A DNA stretch of 64,000 nt from Callaeas wilsoni (lineage: Eukaryota; Chordata; Aves; Passeriformes; Callaeidae). A program made the position numbers and the translations under genes. Numbering within the stretch: position 1 is the stretch's first letter; every line of letters starts with the position of its first letter. The DNA lies in contig VWPU01004452.1 of the NCBI GenBank assembly GCA_013398955.1, forward strand, positions 248,001 through 312,000. Reading direction: 5' to 3'. Below, in pieces: positions 34,726 to 48,347 of this stretch. The notes under the pieces were generated by a model that made no database searches, had not been told where the DNA came from, and saw nothing but the letters and a program-made list of their open reading frames with translations.

Positions 34726-37700
34726 AGGAGAAAGCAAAAGGTGTTCCAGAGATTAAGCCATGTGAAGAATTCGAGGTTTTGGGAAGGTTATAAAAAGGTC
34801 CCTTGCAGGCAATCCCACAATCAATGCTACTGTTCTTCTGTGTAACTAATCTAAAGTAAGGTTTTCATTAACTCTCTTTATTTGATGCATTGTGAAACAA
34901 ACCGAATGAGAATGTTTAGGCTGGCAAAAAAAAGTGACACAAAATCCCACAAGAACCCAGTGTAACAGCATACATCAAGAGCTAAGTAACAAAGAAAATA
35001 GCTCTGGATACACAAAGTCTCAGTTTTGCAGCTAGGCAGGAGGTGCATAAGTTTAAAGCTATGCATGAGTACCAAGGCTCTTCTCCCAGCAGAGATGTTG
35101 AGAAATCACCACTTTGTGCCATGACACAGAGCATAACTCACTGCTAAGAAATTCTCACAAATCACAGTTATATTACATGGCAACTGAGACCTTTGCTTTC
35201 TGAGCTACTGGGTGTCTGAGAGGTATCACCAAGCAAACAGAGAGGAAGGGAATCTGTGACCAAACCCAGTATTAAAGGCACTCAGCAGCACTCCAAAACG
35301 CAGTCACAATGAGTGTTTTCTACCAAGAACTTGCTTTTAAAAGCCCTCAATACCAGGATTTTCACTGTAATGTGGAGGTAGAGCCACAGATGTGAGGGAT
35401 GTCAGCCACTTAACTAACTTAGCAGAATATCCTGTCACTGGAGGCACTCACCACTTCATACTATGGTCCAGAGTGCAGAGTCTAATTTTTCTTTGTCCAT
35501 GTGAGCACTCTATCTGCTGAACTCTTGGATAGGCAAAATGTCCCACTGTCCCAGCTGCCATCACTTCATGCAAGGTTGTATCCATACAACATGTTCTGAG
35601 GACTCTTGCCACACTGATCCCCTACCTGCAGCTATAGGTGCACATCTCGCTTCTCAGCACTCAGCTCTGGGGTTTCAGACAGTCCTCAGACCTTTGTGTA
35701 GAATTGATTGAGACCTATGGTCCTCTGAATTCAAAGTCTGAGGGTCACTCACATTCTGAGTAACATAAGGAAACAGAAGAAACATAGGCCTGGAAGTCTA
35801 GCACGTGGGTGGGTAGGACATTCTTCTTGGGATTCTAAGGAGACCTTTCTTCAGGTCTTCTTAATCAAGCCTTTATCCCTTCTCATCCGGACTACAGATC
35901 GGTGTGGGTTTGTGTACGTGTGTGTGATGTCTCCAGACCATTTGAGTGGGCAATAGCTTTTTGTTTCCTCAGCACATGAGGTTTTGTAGTTTGTTCATTA
36001 CGTGATTTCTGTTTATTTTAGTGCAAATCATATAGGTAGAGGTGAATTACAAAGGAAAAATGTCTACAAAGCCACATAATAAAATATATCTAACAATAAT
36101 CGCATATATAGGGAAAAATCTACAGGTAAATGACAATCCGTCCAGTTTCCAAAGAAGAAAGGAATGAGCAATTGAAACTGAGAACCCATAAAGATTTATA
36201 TAAATGGATAATGTTAATTCGCCTTGAAAGATGAAAGGCTGCCTAGTCAGAGTAATTTTGTGCTGATGGACCAAAAGCTACCACTTACTTAAATTTTCAT
36301 TCAAATGTGAGAAACAAGAAGTCCAAACTGTAATGTCTAATCGAGACCATGGATCACCAGTACCTAGCTTCAGGAACTGATGCTACTCCTACAGCATCTA
36401 AATTCAGGAGAGCAAGTGTGACTCAAGGCTTGTGCCATATGACTGGAAAAGCAGCTACAAAGCCTCCGTCTGACATTTGGCAGGTAGGGGCAGAACCTAG
36501 CCTTCAGCCAGCAGGTCCCGTGTAAACAGGATTGGACCTTGCTTTCTTAGCCCATTTATGCTGGTAAACAAGAACCAGCTTCCACCTTTCACAGGGGATA
36601 TTGTTTTCCAGGCATCATGACAAGAGATGTGAGACAGCAGTCAGCTGAGGAGGAAAAAACATGGGGAAAGTGCACTTGGTCTTCACCGCGGGTAGCTGCT
36701 GGAAAACCAAGGGTTAAAACATCCAGTCAGGGATGACTCTACTCAAAACACAGAGAGCTGGAGAATGTTTGTGGCGGTGACTTTATCTCATCCCAGTTTA
36801 GCTCTCAAGCCGACAGATCTAGCGCTCAGTCACATCCACAATCCTGCACTGCCACCTCGTTAAGGGGGTGCTGAGTTTATGAATCCATCTTCAGCTGTGG
36901 CTCACTGGAAATGCTAGACCACAGCCTCCTGCCAGCCTTCTGATTTCAGTGAAACAAGGGAACAGCTGGTAAATATTGCCACTTGAGGAGGGTTTTCAAT
37001 GGTAGGGGCTGTGATTGCTGTTTCCTGGGGTGCTCCTAAATCTGCAGAGCACCTCCTTGGTGTTGCTACCCTCAAAAGCAACGCCACTTCTTGAAGGTAT
37101 CAGTCAGCAGAGAACACTGCCACTGCTGAAACACATAGGCAGTGACTTATTCACGTCATCTCCAAGGGAGGCAAGTCACACAAAGGTCATGGTGCTGCAG
37201 ACAATGTAAAGAGTTTACTATTATGTATGTGGTGAATAATAATACTAAGCATTAGAACATCATCATAGAACAGAGGAGAAGATGGGGAAATGTGTGTTTC
37301 CTCTTGCTTAAGATTTGAGTGATCGGAATCAGGGGAAAATGAAGTTGAGAGGATGTGGGTAGGAGAGGAGCTCCCTGAATCAACTTTTTTCTCCTTCACT
37401 ATCCCAGCCTTATATACAAAATGCAACATATATAATCTGTGTATAAATGAGCAAAACTTGTAGTGCATACCAAATCTCTAATCCAATAATTTGTATTTGA
37501 ATGTTTTAGCAAAACCTGACTGTGACTACAAACACTTCACAGACTAATTTTCAGATTCATGAGTTTTTGCTTGGCTTGCCTACATGTTCTCTGAGCTCTG
37601 TGCCAAAAAAATATTTCCTTTCCTGCACTGAAACGTAACGCTGACATGTGTCAAACTACTTCTTTTGTATGAGCTTAAGCACACTTCTTCCTCTTTCTGC

Positions 37701-38040
37701 TTTTTGTAGATTCATACATATTAGACACACATCTTTGGGTTTTAATTATAAAATTAATGTAGACAGCAACCATAAATAAAGCTGACAAATCTAATTCCCC
37801 AAGTAACTCAATATCATCTCAGGATCTCTGAGGAAAACAAAAAAAATTATGTCCAAGGGGTTACAAGAATGTTTCTAAAGGGACAAACTGTAAAAAATAA
37901 AAAAAGCTGACCAGGTTAATGGAGGAGCATTTCTCTAACATCAAAATCCATATTTATCACAGCTAGGAGAATGTGATTGTGTGTTTACATTACATAACTT
38001 TTCATACTGCTTCTAATCCCAGAAATTTAGGGAGAAAAAG
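34726..38040. other. intergenic sequence; nothing recognised
   Basis: Mixed-composition DNA with no supported gene. A short GT-rich patch lies at about 35900-35930. Open frames here are short and isolated. Confidence 0.35.

Positions 38041-38092
<52 letters not shown>
38041..38092. repeat. (TATC)13 tetranucleotide microsatellite
   Basis: Thirteen uninterrupted TATC units (equivalent to GATA on the other strand). Perfect arrays of this length are usually polymorphic. Confidence 0.99.
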
Positions 38093-41000
38093 CAGATTGT
38101 AAATGCATCTTAAAAGAAAATAATTTTTAAAATAGTTGTTTAATGACCCTATACAAGACATGTTTGGAATATTTCCTTTTTAAAGTACCCATATACAGTC
38201 AATTTTAAAACAAACAGCTCTATAAGGATTCAGTACATCCACATATGAGGGTCAGACCCTAGACTCCAGAGAAGCTGATATTCTTCCCCACTGCCATCAG
38301 TAGAGAAGCCAATTTCTCAGCTCAGAAATAAAAATTGAAACAGTGAGCTGAGACATCTGTGGAAGAAACTCATGAAGCCCTTCCCAGGGCCACAGACCAA
38401 CTCAGAACTGTGTTCATGACACGGTGCTCTCCAAAGTGCTCAGCTCTCTCCTGAAGGACTGAGTTGGAGCTATTCTATGGAATGCCCACAGGTCCAGCCC
38501 AGCAACATGCACAGAGCAGCTTGTCCTGCTTAACCAAACTGCAACAGAAACACAGAGAGCCTTTAGACAAAGGCTGGAGGCTTGCAGGTCTGCATGTTCC
38601 CTCCTCCTTGGAAAGGAATCTGAAGACCTGAACCTTACTGTCCAGTGCTCCCTGGTGCAGAAGCAGCCAGGCCATGGGAACTGCATGGCACAGCATCCAG
38701 CTTCTCTCACATTGCAATGTCTTTCAGGTGATGTCCAAACCCACCCACATCTACAAGGGGGAAGTCATAGAGACACAACAGGAGCCTTTGCCTACCTAGC
38801 TCGGAGACATGCAGGTTCTGCAAAGGATGAGGCCCTAGTTTATGTTCCCAAAGGTTGGTGTGTGAGCAGAGTGCTTATGTTCCCATTATAGGCAGTGGAA
38901 AAGCAAGTCACTAAGTTAGGCTGAGAGAGTTTGCAGTGCCATCCAGCCTCCCAGACGCAGGTGTCTGTTTTAGAGAGAGGTACGTTTATATCCAGCCCCT
39001 GGGTGGTTCCCCAAACTCCACTGACTACACGTATGATAGCAGACTTGCAGACACCTACAAGTTCACCTGTGTGGGATTTAGCTTAGGCCTACATGCACCA
39101 TACCTGCCTGCCAGAGCCAAGGTGAACACTGAGACCTACAATTCCCACTCAATTTTCCAGTCTACTGAAAAGAACTAATTCCATCCATAGCCAAAATCTT
39201 GCTTTGAGGAACCTGTAGCTTTTGGCCTGTGGGTCTTGCTGAATTTCCATCACTTTTTTATTTTATACAGCATCACTCTGACCTGTGCATGAATGTATTT
39301 GGACTCTAGCATGCAAAACTTTTCAGAATTTCTTAAAAGGTTTCATTTCAAAGTGGAATTTATGCAAGTGTGTATTAATGATTTGGCATCTTAAAGGGGT
39401 TATTTTGAGTTCTACCTTCAACTTCATTACCGTTAAATTATTCCTTAAATTATTCCGAAATGATTGTGGCCTAATGCTTTGAACCAATTTAAAAATTCAT
39501 ATGGAGAGTTTGTGATAGTCCACAGTCGAGAGTACATTTAAACAGTGGAAACCAGTTAAGCAGCTTTCGGGAGATCAAGAGATGTTTACCTCAGTAACAC
39601 AATGTTGACACTTATCTATATTTTTTCTCCATAGAGTGATTTTGCAATCAAAACTTGAACAGGTGGAAATCCATCACAAATACCTAAATCATTTGCTAAA
39701 ACACAATCCACACAGACCTTATTTTGCAAGTAATTATTGCCACATGCATGCAGTAAAGCTGAAAAGCTCCTAGAAATCAAGTTCCATTTGAACAGTCAAT
39801 CCCAGGTGGTTTCCACTCCTGAAGAAGAACATAATAGAAAACAGCATCTTGAGAGAAACATTCATCTCCAATAATTCGGCTGTGCCCTGTAAGGTCAGCA
39901 CGCAGACAGCCCAAATCTCAGGATTGTAATCCATTTCCCTCATAGATGTAATACTAAAAGACAAAATCAAGGAATAATGGGGTTTCTTAATCCTTTATGT
40001 GACCCTAGGACTGGCTGTAGGAACTACCAGGTCTAGGAGTTTTGAAGTGTGGAAAGTGTGAGGAATATAGCTATTCCACATAAACTGTTCTAATGAATGT
40101 TTTTTATCCTTAGCCAATGCTTCACTGAATCACTGCAAGGGAAAAGGAAATACAGACAACTGAATGTACACTTAGATTCTTCCTTAGGTTAATGTGGTCA
40201 GAGCAAAATCTTTTAGCTACTGACCAAGAGATCAATGACGTATTATGATCAATGACCACTGAGAATATATTGAAATATTTTTTCAAGGTGAAATCCTTGC
40301 CTCATGAAGTGTTTTCCTAATTAGAAGAAACTTCGGCTATGTGAACATGACTTTTAAGGGATATGCAAGGGACAATTCTGTTACTTACATGAACACTTTA
40401 TTTTCCTGTCATGCATTTCCACACCTCCTGAGGTTTTGCTAAGTACTTTAAAGTTACTCTGGGATAGGGGACAATTGGTATTACCACTAGAAAATCTTCC
40501 CCTCAGTCCACCACAGCATGAATCAGAAGTATAAATTGCTGTGCCTAAGTGGGTGAAGTAAGAAATAGACTGTTCCCATTGGAAAGATAAGTGACTGGAA
40601 ATGAGCCCAAAAATTTGTGCTTAGGAGTCTCAAAGCTGGAATACTGCTAGAGTGGATTACCAGGGAAACCAGCAATGAGTAGGAACCAGAGCCTAAACAT
40701 CTGACTCTGTTTTCCTGGCATACATTTTGGAGAGATGCAGTGTGCATAAAGAACTTGGATATACTTCACTGCCCATCTCAATAAAGAGACATTTTTTGCT
40801 AAACTGCTGTAGAAAAGAATTTCTCACTGGTTTAACCTTTGATTTCTTAGTGTTCTCCTCGCTGCAACAAATGACTCTGGGTTACAGCAAAGAGCATCTT
40901 CTTTTGCCTACATGAAGGCACTGGTATGGTGAAAGAGGAAGGATGAATCTGTGCATTTAAACGCCTACTCCTTATTGTCAGTGGCAGAAGACCCTCTACA

Positions 41001-42229
41001 TGTTCTTCTTGCCCAGAGATAGAGGTGGAATGCCCACCCACCCTAAATTTCCTCTTTTGATAAACACTTCAAACATCTTTCCAGGAGGCAATTATAACAA
41101 CAGTCCTCCCTTGTCATTTCCCCATCTCCCTCTTTCCACTTTCCAAAAAAAGAAAGTCTTGCTGCTTTTATATATTTTCCAAATCACTGGTACATCTTCT
41201 GAGTTTTGCATTTTCAGCTGGTTTTCAATCCCACCTCCAAGGTATTTTTTCCCTACACTTGCAAGAACTGGAAATATATTCTAGAAAAATGTCTTAAAAA
41301 ACACTAATGACTCCGAGATGGCCAAGCTCAAACCTGTGTATATGTATACACATGCATACATGCAGCTTCTCTGCAAGGTCTACTATGAATGCAGAATTTG
41401 CCCTAATTCTGAGAAACTCACTCCTCCACACTCACACATACTCTAATGCACTCCTTCTTGTACCAATCCACCCTCTCCCACGCTGACATATATATTCTCT
41501 CTCTCCTTCACCACTCTCTTTGCCTCTGAGCTAAATTACTCTACTGTGGAAATTGCCATCAGCAATTTTCACCCTTTGCTGCTCTTTCAAGGAGTTTATG
41601 TAGTGGTGCAGTCATGATGCTCAATTAGTTACTTGATATCTTTTGAGCTATTTCCCAACTATTTGCACGCATGTGTTACAGAACAGAGGTGTTTCTCTTA
41701 TCATCTCTGTGAGCTTAGGGCATGGGCTGAGCTGGATGAGGTTGAATCTTTGCATCAATTTCTTAATCAGAATCAAATGGGTGTTTTAGGGATGGCGTTG
41801 CTCATGTTAAAAGGTCTCTGTCCAGCTACAAAGCACCTGCATATTAATGGTATTTTATGGGAAGATGATTAGTTCAGAGGCTGAAGCAGTGTCCTAAGAA
41901 TTGGAATTAGCTCTCAGACCCTGGTGCTATCACTCAAGGGATTGATGTCCTGGTCTATTTGCTCAAGCGTGTAGCACCACACAGCTGCTTGTTCCCATCC
42001 TCACAGCTCATGGTGAAGACTGTGATGAACAGGCTGAACATTCTGAGGCTGTTTCAGAGTACAGTCAGACAGGTTGTCTTAGATCCAGATGTACCCCATG
42101 AGGACACTGCATTATTCCCAGGTCAGGGATGTGAGAGTGGCTGTGAACCATTTTTCTTACACGCAAGCTTGAAAGGAAGTGAGAAGGTCCCAGCTGAATT
42201 CATGGCTTGAGCTCTTGACCCCGTTCGAC
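38093..42229. other. intergenic sequence; nothing recognised
   Basis: It includes a moderately GC-rich patch at about 38400-39170 with overlapping frames on both strands (38414-38717 minus, 38655-38891 plus), which shows no splice or codon signal. A 12-bp direct duplication (ttaaattattcc twice) lies at about 39434-39458. Confidence 0.35.
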
Positions 42230-42400
42230 TTTCCCAGGTGGCCACGAGAAAAATCTTCTAACTTTTCTGTACTTCAGTTTCTCGGTTATAACAAAACAGC
42301 ACTTTCTACCTCTTGGGGAAATTCTGAGGACAAAACCATAAAAGACTGTGGGCACTATCAGAGTAGAGTCACAACAGATACAAGTGCCCAAGTAAATTTT
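42230..42400 (+). repeat. MIR-like CORE-SINE remnant
   Basis: The segment 'ctaacttttctgtacttcag' plus 'tttctcggttataacaaaac' resembles the MIR core (cttctctgtgcctcagtttc). It is followed by 'acctcttggggaaattctga' and 'ccataaaagactgtgggcac', in place of the 'acctcacagggttgttgtga' and 'aaagcacttagcac' regions. The order and spacing are preserved but divergence is high. Confidence 0.42.
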
Positions 42401-45400
42401 TGCTTTTCCTATGTGAGAATAAAAAACCAAATAAACCGGGTTAAAATGCTTACATTTGGGATGGATGGGGGAGTGTTATAAGGCTTGCTTATAACTTGTC
42501 TACAGAGCCCTACAATGCTGTAGAACCAGTTGGTGTTAGAATTACACCATAATCTACACAGTTTTATGAACTGAACAAGCCACAGCAGGTGATTTTTTTA
42601 CTAGTCCTTTAGATTTATTCTTTGCAAATCAAAAAATGTAATCGAATGCATGTACATCAGTGGGCTAAAGGGAGAATAAGTGGAGTGACAAAGTAGATTA
42701 ATCTTTATCTCACATTAAAAAGGTGAGTCCTTAATATTGACTATTCCCAGGCAATAACCTTCGTGGTTCTATCTAAAAAGCTGGGCCGAAGCATTCGGTT
42801 GCCAAAGGAAGAATAGTAAGAACTCATTTCTCACCCAAGGGCATGTCAAAGAAGTGGGAATTTAAGGAAACTACAGCTTCTTCAAAATCTAGATTAATGT
42901 CTAGTTATCTCCTTGGAAAAAGTTTTCACTGATGGTACCTGCCCCCATGAAAATACCATGCTGCCAGGAACAGCTTTTTGTTCAAGAGAAATGCTGATTT
43001 TGTGGGAAGTGAAGGGAACCTTTACTCAGCTATTCTGATCTTTTAAGTAAATATTTATTTATTTTCTGCATGAAGTTATAAAGTTTCTTGGGAATACAGA
43101 TAATGTAGCAGGAGGAAAAGTAATTACTGTAATTTTGCCTGTACTTTCAGAAAATAATCCATCTGATAAGCACCCCATTTACATTTTGTGAATTGCACGC
43201 TTCAGCACAGAGGCATCTCAACTAGATGCAGGCAGCCCATGTTTATCAAATACTATGATTCTCCTGCTAACAGAAGTACTTGTCTTGGCCTTTTTGCTTT
43301 TCAAAGACCAGATGATTAAGATGTCATTGACATTAAGCGTGCCTTGCATCCATTTCTCGAGGAATGATGTGGTCAGAGGTGCTCCCTGAGGGTAAGAAAT
43401 CCTTTGAAATGAGAAAGGAGAACCGCAGATCATAAGGACAGTCAGACACCAAATGGCTGCTCCTTCTTTCACAGACCCAAAGTAGGTCCAAGCCTCCTCT
43501 GCATCTCTGGCAAAAGGATGCTGCAAGCATCTAACCAGCTCTTTTCTGTCATCTTCCTAGAGGTTTACTCTTTAGCAGAGAAAAACATCTGTCCCTCTGA
43601 TTTACTCGGGATAAATGAGAAGCGTCTGAAAGAAAACCTCATTAATTCCCTGTGCTACAGATGACATCAAATAAGACATTCTTTAGGAAGTGAAGTGACA
43701 GGCTGCAGGGGAGAAGGGAATGAGAATTGACCTAGCAACCATGCCTGCCAGGTAGCACGAGGACAGTCAGTTCCTATCAATGTGAATGAGGACTGAATGC
43801 ACTCAGCACCTTGCATGATTAAGCCCAAACCAAAAGCAGCCTTTCTCATCAAAATTGCACTGCCTTCCTCCTTCCTGAAAGGCACGCTAATTTGTAAGAA
43901 TTTGCTATCCTTGGCAGTTGTTTCCAATTGAGCTCTTTTGACCTCCCTTCCCATCATTTGATGGGGGAGCAAGATGTGTGCACACCAGCTGAGAGATTCA
44001 GGACACTTCAGAGGCAGCCCAGGTCTACTCCCATTGGCCACACCACATTTTCTTTCCTATCATCCGGCCTCATTTCAACCTCAGCTGCATCTCCTTTTTC
44101 CGAGCAAAGCCTGGGAAAGGGACAGGCTGGTTCATGTCCATCACCACTTGGTGCATCATTCAAGTGTGGGCTCAGGGTTTGCAGAGATACCTGTGGGATA
44201 CCCGTGTCACACACTGCCCAAGCGTGCGAATGAGCAAGGCAGGATGCCACCTGCTTGGAAGGGTCCGAGGGCTCCTCTCTTTCTCCTCTTCTCCTGACCT
44301 TTTTCTACCAAGCCTCAACCCAAGTGGAAGCTGAGCTGTGCCTTCTTACATAGGTTGCCAGCAGGAAAGATGTTCATTATGTTTTATTATTTTTCATGCA
44401 GGAATTTGTAGCTCTCAAACAGCGTTCATGTGACATACAGTAACACATTTTTTCCACAGAATACCTTCCCCTGTGTTCTTACACTTTCTATCCTCTGCAG
44501 AGGAACACACAAAATATTTCCAAGGCATCAGGCTTGTTACACAGATTTTTCCTCACTGCCTATGTGCCAAAGTGTTTCACAGTAAAACTTATGAGGCTGC
44601 GTACAGTGAAATGCAGGGAAAGCTGTTGCAGAATGACGCCACACAGTGTGAGTGGGAGAGGGAAGGAGGAGTCCGTCATGAGACCAACAACTGAAGGAGA
44701 AATAAATTAAGAGTCATAAAACAAGCTGCCATTCAAAACTCCCTTTCCACAGCAAGGCCATTACTGAGGTTTCTGTTGGCTTCACAAAATGAGAATAATT
44801 GGGGAACGGTCCTGAGTATACATTTCGGTTCCTGTCCTGTGTGTCACAGTCACCCTCTTTCATTGTCTAGCTGCACATATAGAAGAAAATAACTTGGCTC
44901 AGCAGCTCCACTTTTTAACATCTCCCTCTTTCAAAGTGCATGGAGAAAGAGGGGTCAGAAAAATGGTATCATGTTAACACCTGTCCAGGGCTTTCCTCCC
45001 AGAGAGCCCCCACTTCTTACTGCCCAAAATGCTGCACAATATCACCCTCTAAAAAACACTTCTTGTGATTTTGGGTTTTTGTCTTGATGGCACTTGCACA
45101 TAAAGAAATACACAACCCAAGCAGTGATTGCTATGCGTGAAGAAACTGTCAGTGCAAAATATAAAAAATTAGTCATTGGATAATATAAATATATTTGCTA
45201 TTAAGTCATTTCAAACAAATTCCAAAAAAATGGAGCCTCCATTTGTTTAGTGGTCTTTAACCTTAGTCTTAGAATAGCTCTTGAGGAACTGAACAAACAA
45301 AATCAAAGCTCACTTCTTTTGCTAGATTTCACAATGAATCTCTGGTCTGCCATGATCAGCAAAAAGAAAAACACCAGAAGGAAAACTCTGTAATAAAGGC

Positions 45401-48235
45401 TAGATAATCTTCTTCCTCCTTTAGGACAAGTGTCTTCTCTCTAGCTTCACTCTGCTTACTTTAACACACATCCCCACACACCCCCCTTGCTTCCCATGCA
45501 TCTTCCCTACCCATGTCTGGTTTTGCGGACTCACCATCTTCCCTGGCTTATGGCTAACGACATGCTCTGGTCCGAAAGCACTGTAGATGCCAGCAGTGCT
45601 GTGAAAACAGTATCTGTTTAATGCCTTATCAGTACCTATGCCAGATACAACTAGAGTTGAAAAATTGCATGGATACTGGAGGTGAATACACAAACTGCAC
45701 ATTGTCGAGATGAGGGAGGAAAACCTAGATCACTGAATTTAGCACTACTTTTGAATACATTGTCTGTCCCTCTGTCTGTACCACACAGCAGAAATGTTTT
45801 AGGAATGTCTTTCCATTCCCATATGTCCATAACTGTAAGGTATTCCTCAGCTTTCAAGATCCTTATGCACCCTCTGACATAGTATTCAGACTTTTATCCA
45901 TTTCTTTGATACATTAAAATATAAAACCATTTGGATCTTGAAGTAGATAGCACACAAAATCAGATGCTGTAACCAATCAGCTTTCATACCGCTGCTGAAG
46001 CTGTCAGCGAGATGGTAATTTACCTGATTCTAAGTGTGCAAAATGTTAAAAGCGGTTTGTGCTTGCATTGGTGGCAAAGCAGATGGGGCCTCCTGCTTCC
46101 TATGAATTTTATTTAGCCCACCTCATTGCATACACATGAATGTATTGCATGGACTATAATGTCCTTCCTATCCATCTGACTTATCTGGGAGGGAAGAGCT
46201 CTCCTTTTGAGTGTGATATAACCTGACCTTTCCCAACAGCTATTGATTATGTCTTTGTCTTCCTTCAAATGTTCAAATGTCTGCTCGTGCCTGTGTTCTT
46301 TCAATTAAGTAACAACAGGCTCTGCTGTTAGTTTGGTGATCTGAGAATATTAAAATACTTACTGGCAATGAGAAAGTTGCAATATTTTGCCACCAACAGT
46401 TTTATGCTACCTATTTGCAGCAAGTAACTAGATCTCCCTCAGCCTTTACCAACACCTGTTCTTCATACGCGTAAAGCTGTCTTAACGCGCACTCACAACT
46501 TCACTATCTTTGCGAGATAGTGTATCTAGAAGTCATGCCACACAAGGTAATTAGAAGTTTACAACAGGAATTTCAGCCTGTTTCTAATCCAAGACTGTCT
46601 ATAGTACTTCAGTTTCTAAACAGAAAACATCCCTTTTTAACTTTGTCTTCAGCTTGTCAAGTAGAGCAAGCATTTGAATTCAGAAAGCCGCTGCCTTTCC
46701 CCCTCACGCATTGCTTCTCTGGATCCCTAAACCTTGCAAATAAAAAGCTACAGTTTTCTTCTTCATCTGAACAGTTCTGTAAGAAAGGATAAGGATGTTA
46801 AAATTCACAAGATAACCATTTCATATCTGAGGCCTTGAAAAAATGCAACATGGGGTCTGGAGAGCAGGGAAAAGAAGGCCCTGGAGAATGATATTTCCTA
46901 AAGATTCATCTTAGCAGTTGCAATTAACTTCCTCAATACCTTTTGGATAAAAGTTATCAGATAAGAGATCAAGAGAGAGAACATGATTTAGCTCTAGCAA
47001 GTCTCGATTTACAATCTGTCTTCCCTGATCTGAGCTCATTTTGTGCAACTCCTGTGTCATGTTCCTCTCTTGCCGAGATGGAAGAAAGAGTTTAAGTCAA
47101 AATAGATAAGTGTAGAGCCCCCAGAAGCCAAAATGAAATATCTCTTAATGGCATTTTTATGGCACTCCCAGGATATCACCGTATCCTACAGGGCTATTAT
47201 GAGGGGAATTTCATCTCCTTTACTTGAAAAAGCTTTGGTGACATTCTGAAAAAAATGCATAATGCAGCAATTTAAAATAGCTAAAATATTTGGTTCAAGT
47301 TTCCTGGATTTCAACCCTGCCTGAGAAGAAAACTATGCAGGAAAGGAGGTGCAGAAGGGAAAGGAGAGAAATAGAAATAACCCTCTCTCCGGTCCTCCTT
47401 TTGCTCTCTTTTCCCACCTCTCCCTGACTGATTCGAAATCAACCTGTGGATAGAGGGGGAGGATGCTGCTGCTGAAGAGCACTCTCTATCAGGCTTCTCT
47501 GTGGAGAGGTCTGATTTTCATGAGCATGAACAGGAAACCCCTCCCTGATCATGTTTCCAGGACTGGATTATTAATGGCTGTATATCCATCCCTTTAATTG
47601 CTTCCTCTTCTGGTGATGTGTTCTTTAGTCTTACATCAGCTAATGCACACCCTGGCACATATTAAGTAATGAAAATGCACAATCAAGGCACACATGCCTT
47701 GCAACTGCTGTTTATACCCAAGGATTTAAAACTAGTAACAAGGGAGGTTAATGTTATTCTTAGGAGATAACACTCGTTGCTATGGTGAAGATGTCTTCTG
47801 TCACTCACTGTTGGGAAGATGGCACCTGAGCTATGAATGTTTGATGGTATTTTTGCTTTTGAGATGAGCAGTAGCAATTATTCCAAAGCAGATACTAACC
47901 CCCCTGATTCTGTGCAGACATCTCATGTAGGTGTTTTGTATTTGGACGGGCTCCTCTCTGCCTTCTCGGTGGGCTCAACGTGCTGGCATTGATTGGGTTT
48001 TTCAAAACCTGAAGAAACAACAGAAAACAGTAAGAGCTGGTGTCAGAAGATAAAAATACTCTCACACAAAAATCCTGAAACTACCAGGAGACTTAATTTT
48101 TTTGTTGTTTAATGGGTGTTAGAGTTTGCATCATATTCTGAGGATCCTTCAGTTTTTTAAAATATATAAAATTTCATTAGGCCTGATCTGCTGATCACAA
48201 CTTCATGATCTGCACTTCCCACTAAAATTTATTTA
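42401..48235. other. intergenic sequence; nothing gene-like supported
   Basis: AT-rich DNA with a GC-richer patch at about 43660-44340, where frames overlap on both strands (43667-44041 minus, 43928-44334 plus). No splice pairing, promoter or repeat family could be defended. A short hairpin at 46502-46522 is listed separately. Confidence 0.35.
46502..46522. repeat. short perfect hairpin, 8-bp stem
   Basis: CACTATCT (46502-46509) and AGATAGTG (46515-46522) pair perfectly around a 5-nt loop, ttgcg. The flank just upstream has three CpGs (tacgcg, aacgcg), unusual for this AT-rich area. No function is inferred. Confidence 0.85.
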
Positions 48236-48347
48236 GGCAATAATCCACAAGAAATTGGTTGTTTTCAGCAGTTTATGACTTGTTATTTAACATTTAACAG
48301 AATGGCAATTTATTTTGGTAACAACCAATACTGAGAGGTTTATTGCC
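48236..48347. repeat. 112-bp symmetric inverted repeat
   Basis: The outer arms are GGCAATAA (48236-48243) and TTATTGCC (48340-48347). The inner arms are ATTGGTTGTT (48254-48263) and AACAACCAAT (48320-48329). Both arm pairs are perfect complements and are separated by 10 nt on each side, so the structure is mirror-symmetric over 28 bp per arm with a 56-nt centre. It could be a small palindromic transposon remnant (MITE) or a conserved hairpin. Neither target-site duplications nor a family match could be confirmed. Confidence 0.85.
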
